Positions 63,451 through 64,000 of a stretch of 64,000 nucleotides of DNA are shown here, piece by piece. Position numbers and translations under genes: made by a program. This stretch comes from Quinella sp. 2Q5 (GTDB taxonomy: Bacteria > Bacillota > Negativicutes > Selenomonadales > Selenomonadaceae). The stretch is from positions 1 to 64,000 of the forward strand of contig JADEZQ010000002.1 of NCBI GenBank assembly GCA_015206785.1, given 5' to 3'. The notes below the pieces were generated by a model. That model saw only the letters and a list, made by a program, of their open reading frames with translations, was not told where the DNA came from and searched no databases. Position 1 is the first letter of the stretch; the number at the start of each line of letters is the position of its first letter.

Positions 63451-64000
63451 TCAACTGATGAGCACCTGCCCGAAGTAGACGACTGCGCCCATGAATATCA
63501 CGAACGGAATGTAAATCTTCACGGCGAAGGCGAGTAGCTGAGAGTCCGCGCCTTTGACGCCGATGGCGGCCGAACCGATTGCGATTGACAGCGGCGAGAT
63601 CATTTTGCCCGCGCAAGCACCCGTTGCATTTGCCGCGGCGACCCACGCTTGCACGGTCTCGTTGGCACCGATTGCTTGGCTGGCGATAACTTGCAGTTTG
63701 CCGAACAAGACGCAGCTGGAAGTTGCCGAGCCGGTGATGTATGTGCCGACCGAGCCGAGGAACGCGGCAATCAGCGGGTAGGCACTGCCCGTGGCGGCGA
63801 CGGCTGTATCAGCGATTTGCCCCGTCATGCCGCTGTAGCCCATGACCTTCGCCGTGGCAATGACCGCGATAATCGTGACCATTGTGAACTTGAGCCCGTT
63901 AATCGTCTTCTTCAGCACGCCGAGCATTTCGCCGAAGGACGCGCCCTGTTTGCTGCCCGCAAGGAACGCCGCCAGAAGTATCAGCACGCCGGGCGTATTG
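63451..64000 (-). CDS. lctP: L-lactate permease family transporter (5' part beyond the window)
   Basis: The C-terminal 182 codons of a second LctP-family carrier are visible, with GSATSSCVLFGKLQV, MISPLSIAIGSAAIG and the final AVVYFGQVLIS. It is strongly similar to the end of the transporter at 12518-14038 but clearly diverged, so it is a paralogue rather than a recent copy. The open frame runs off the right edge. Confidence 0.9.
   Translation of the reverse strand, partial: NTPGVLILLAAFLAGSKQGASFGEMLGVLKKTINGLKFTMVTIIAVIATAKVMGYSGMTGQIADTAVAATGSAYPLIAAFLGSVGTYITGSATSSCVLFGKLQVIASQAIGANETVQAWVAAANATGACAGKMISPLSIAIGSAAIGVKGADSQLLAFAVKIYIPFVIFMGAVVYFGQVLIS

Overview
The window is about 64 kb of compact, moderately GC-rich bacterial chromosome made almost entirely of housekeeping genes. 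Gene content and order point to the Bacillota: ireB-ruvX-DUF1292-mltG, the yggS-sepF-ylmH-divIVA division cluster, rny-(hypothetical)-ymdB-spoVS, rpsO after queC, and dapF-gmk-rpoZ-coaBC. Two lactate-permease paralogues, the cobamide genes and SpoVS fit a Negativicutes/Selenomonadales member best; that assignment is inference. TTG starts are unusually common, and most promoters are TTGxxx-17/18-TATAAT, several with an extended TG.

Layout. 1-1852 (-): fructose PTS and FruK. 1995-3623 (-): lipid-linked saccharide flippase, divergent from a GalT/HIT-like protein (3715-4491). 4549-12291 (-): rpoB-rpoC. 12401-12477: tRNA-Arg(CCT). 12518-18750 (-): yggS-sepF-ylmH-DUF697-divIVA-lspA-rluD-lctP. 18993-22078 (+): AGCS symporter, glutaredoxin, queC, rpsO. 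22141-23040: remnants of accessory genes. 23158-25985 (-): DUF512 protein, der and a 35-residue membrane protein. 26088-37328 (+): long co-directional run from dapF to efp. 37452-44056 (+): methyltransferase, toxin-antitoxin locus, FabH-like synthase and a giant glycosyltransferase. 44303-48293 (-): hydroxyacid dehydrogenase, degenerate P-type ATPase, coiled-coil membrane protein, thrC. 48341-52257 (-): AdoMetDC-like protein, duplicated CobT-like protein, DUF2142 protein. 52348-54311 (+): cobK, nif3-like, merR. 54562-56817 (-): hisC-hisB-ndk. 56963-61320 (+): rny, ymdB, spoVS, PHP phosphatase. 61388-64000: secreted peptide, TVP38 protein, membrane protein, pduO and a second lctP cut by the window end.

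The most novel feature is a probable par/fst-type type I toxin-antitoxin locus at 38338-38674. It has a 30-residue hydrophobic toxin, a convergent short RNA, one shared bidirectional terminator, and a 14-nt direct repeat that would let the RNA pair across the toxin start codon. The second is a dispersed element of about 150-200 bp built from three hairpins. There are six copies, all placed at the 3' end of a gene and in the same sense as that gene. Stem arms co-vary between copies, and several copies are bordered by direct repeats. Three enzyme-like proteins have lost or rearranged catalytic parts: a P-type ATPase homologue without its catalytic aspartates, an AdoMet decarboxylase homologue without its pyruvoyl serine, and a tandem, truncated CobT resembling a fusion of the phenolyl-cobamide ArsA/ArsB pair.
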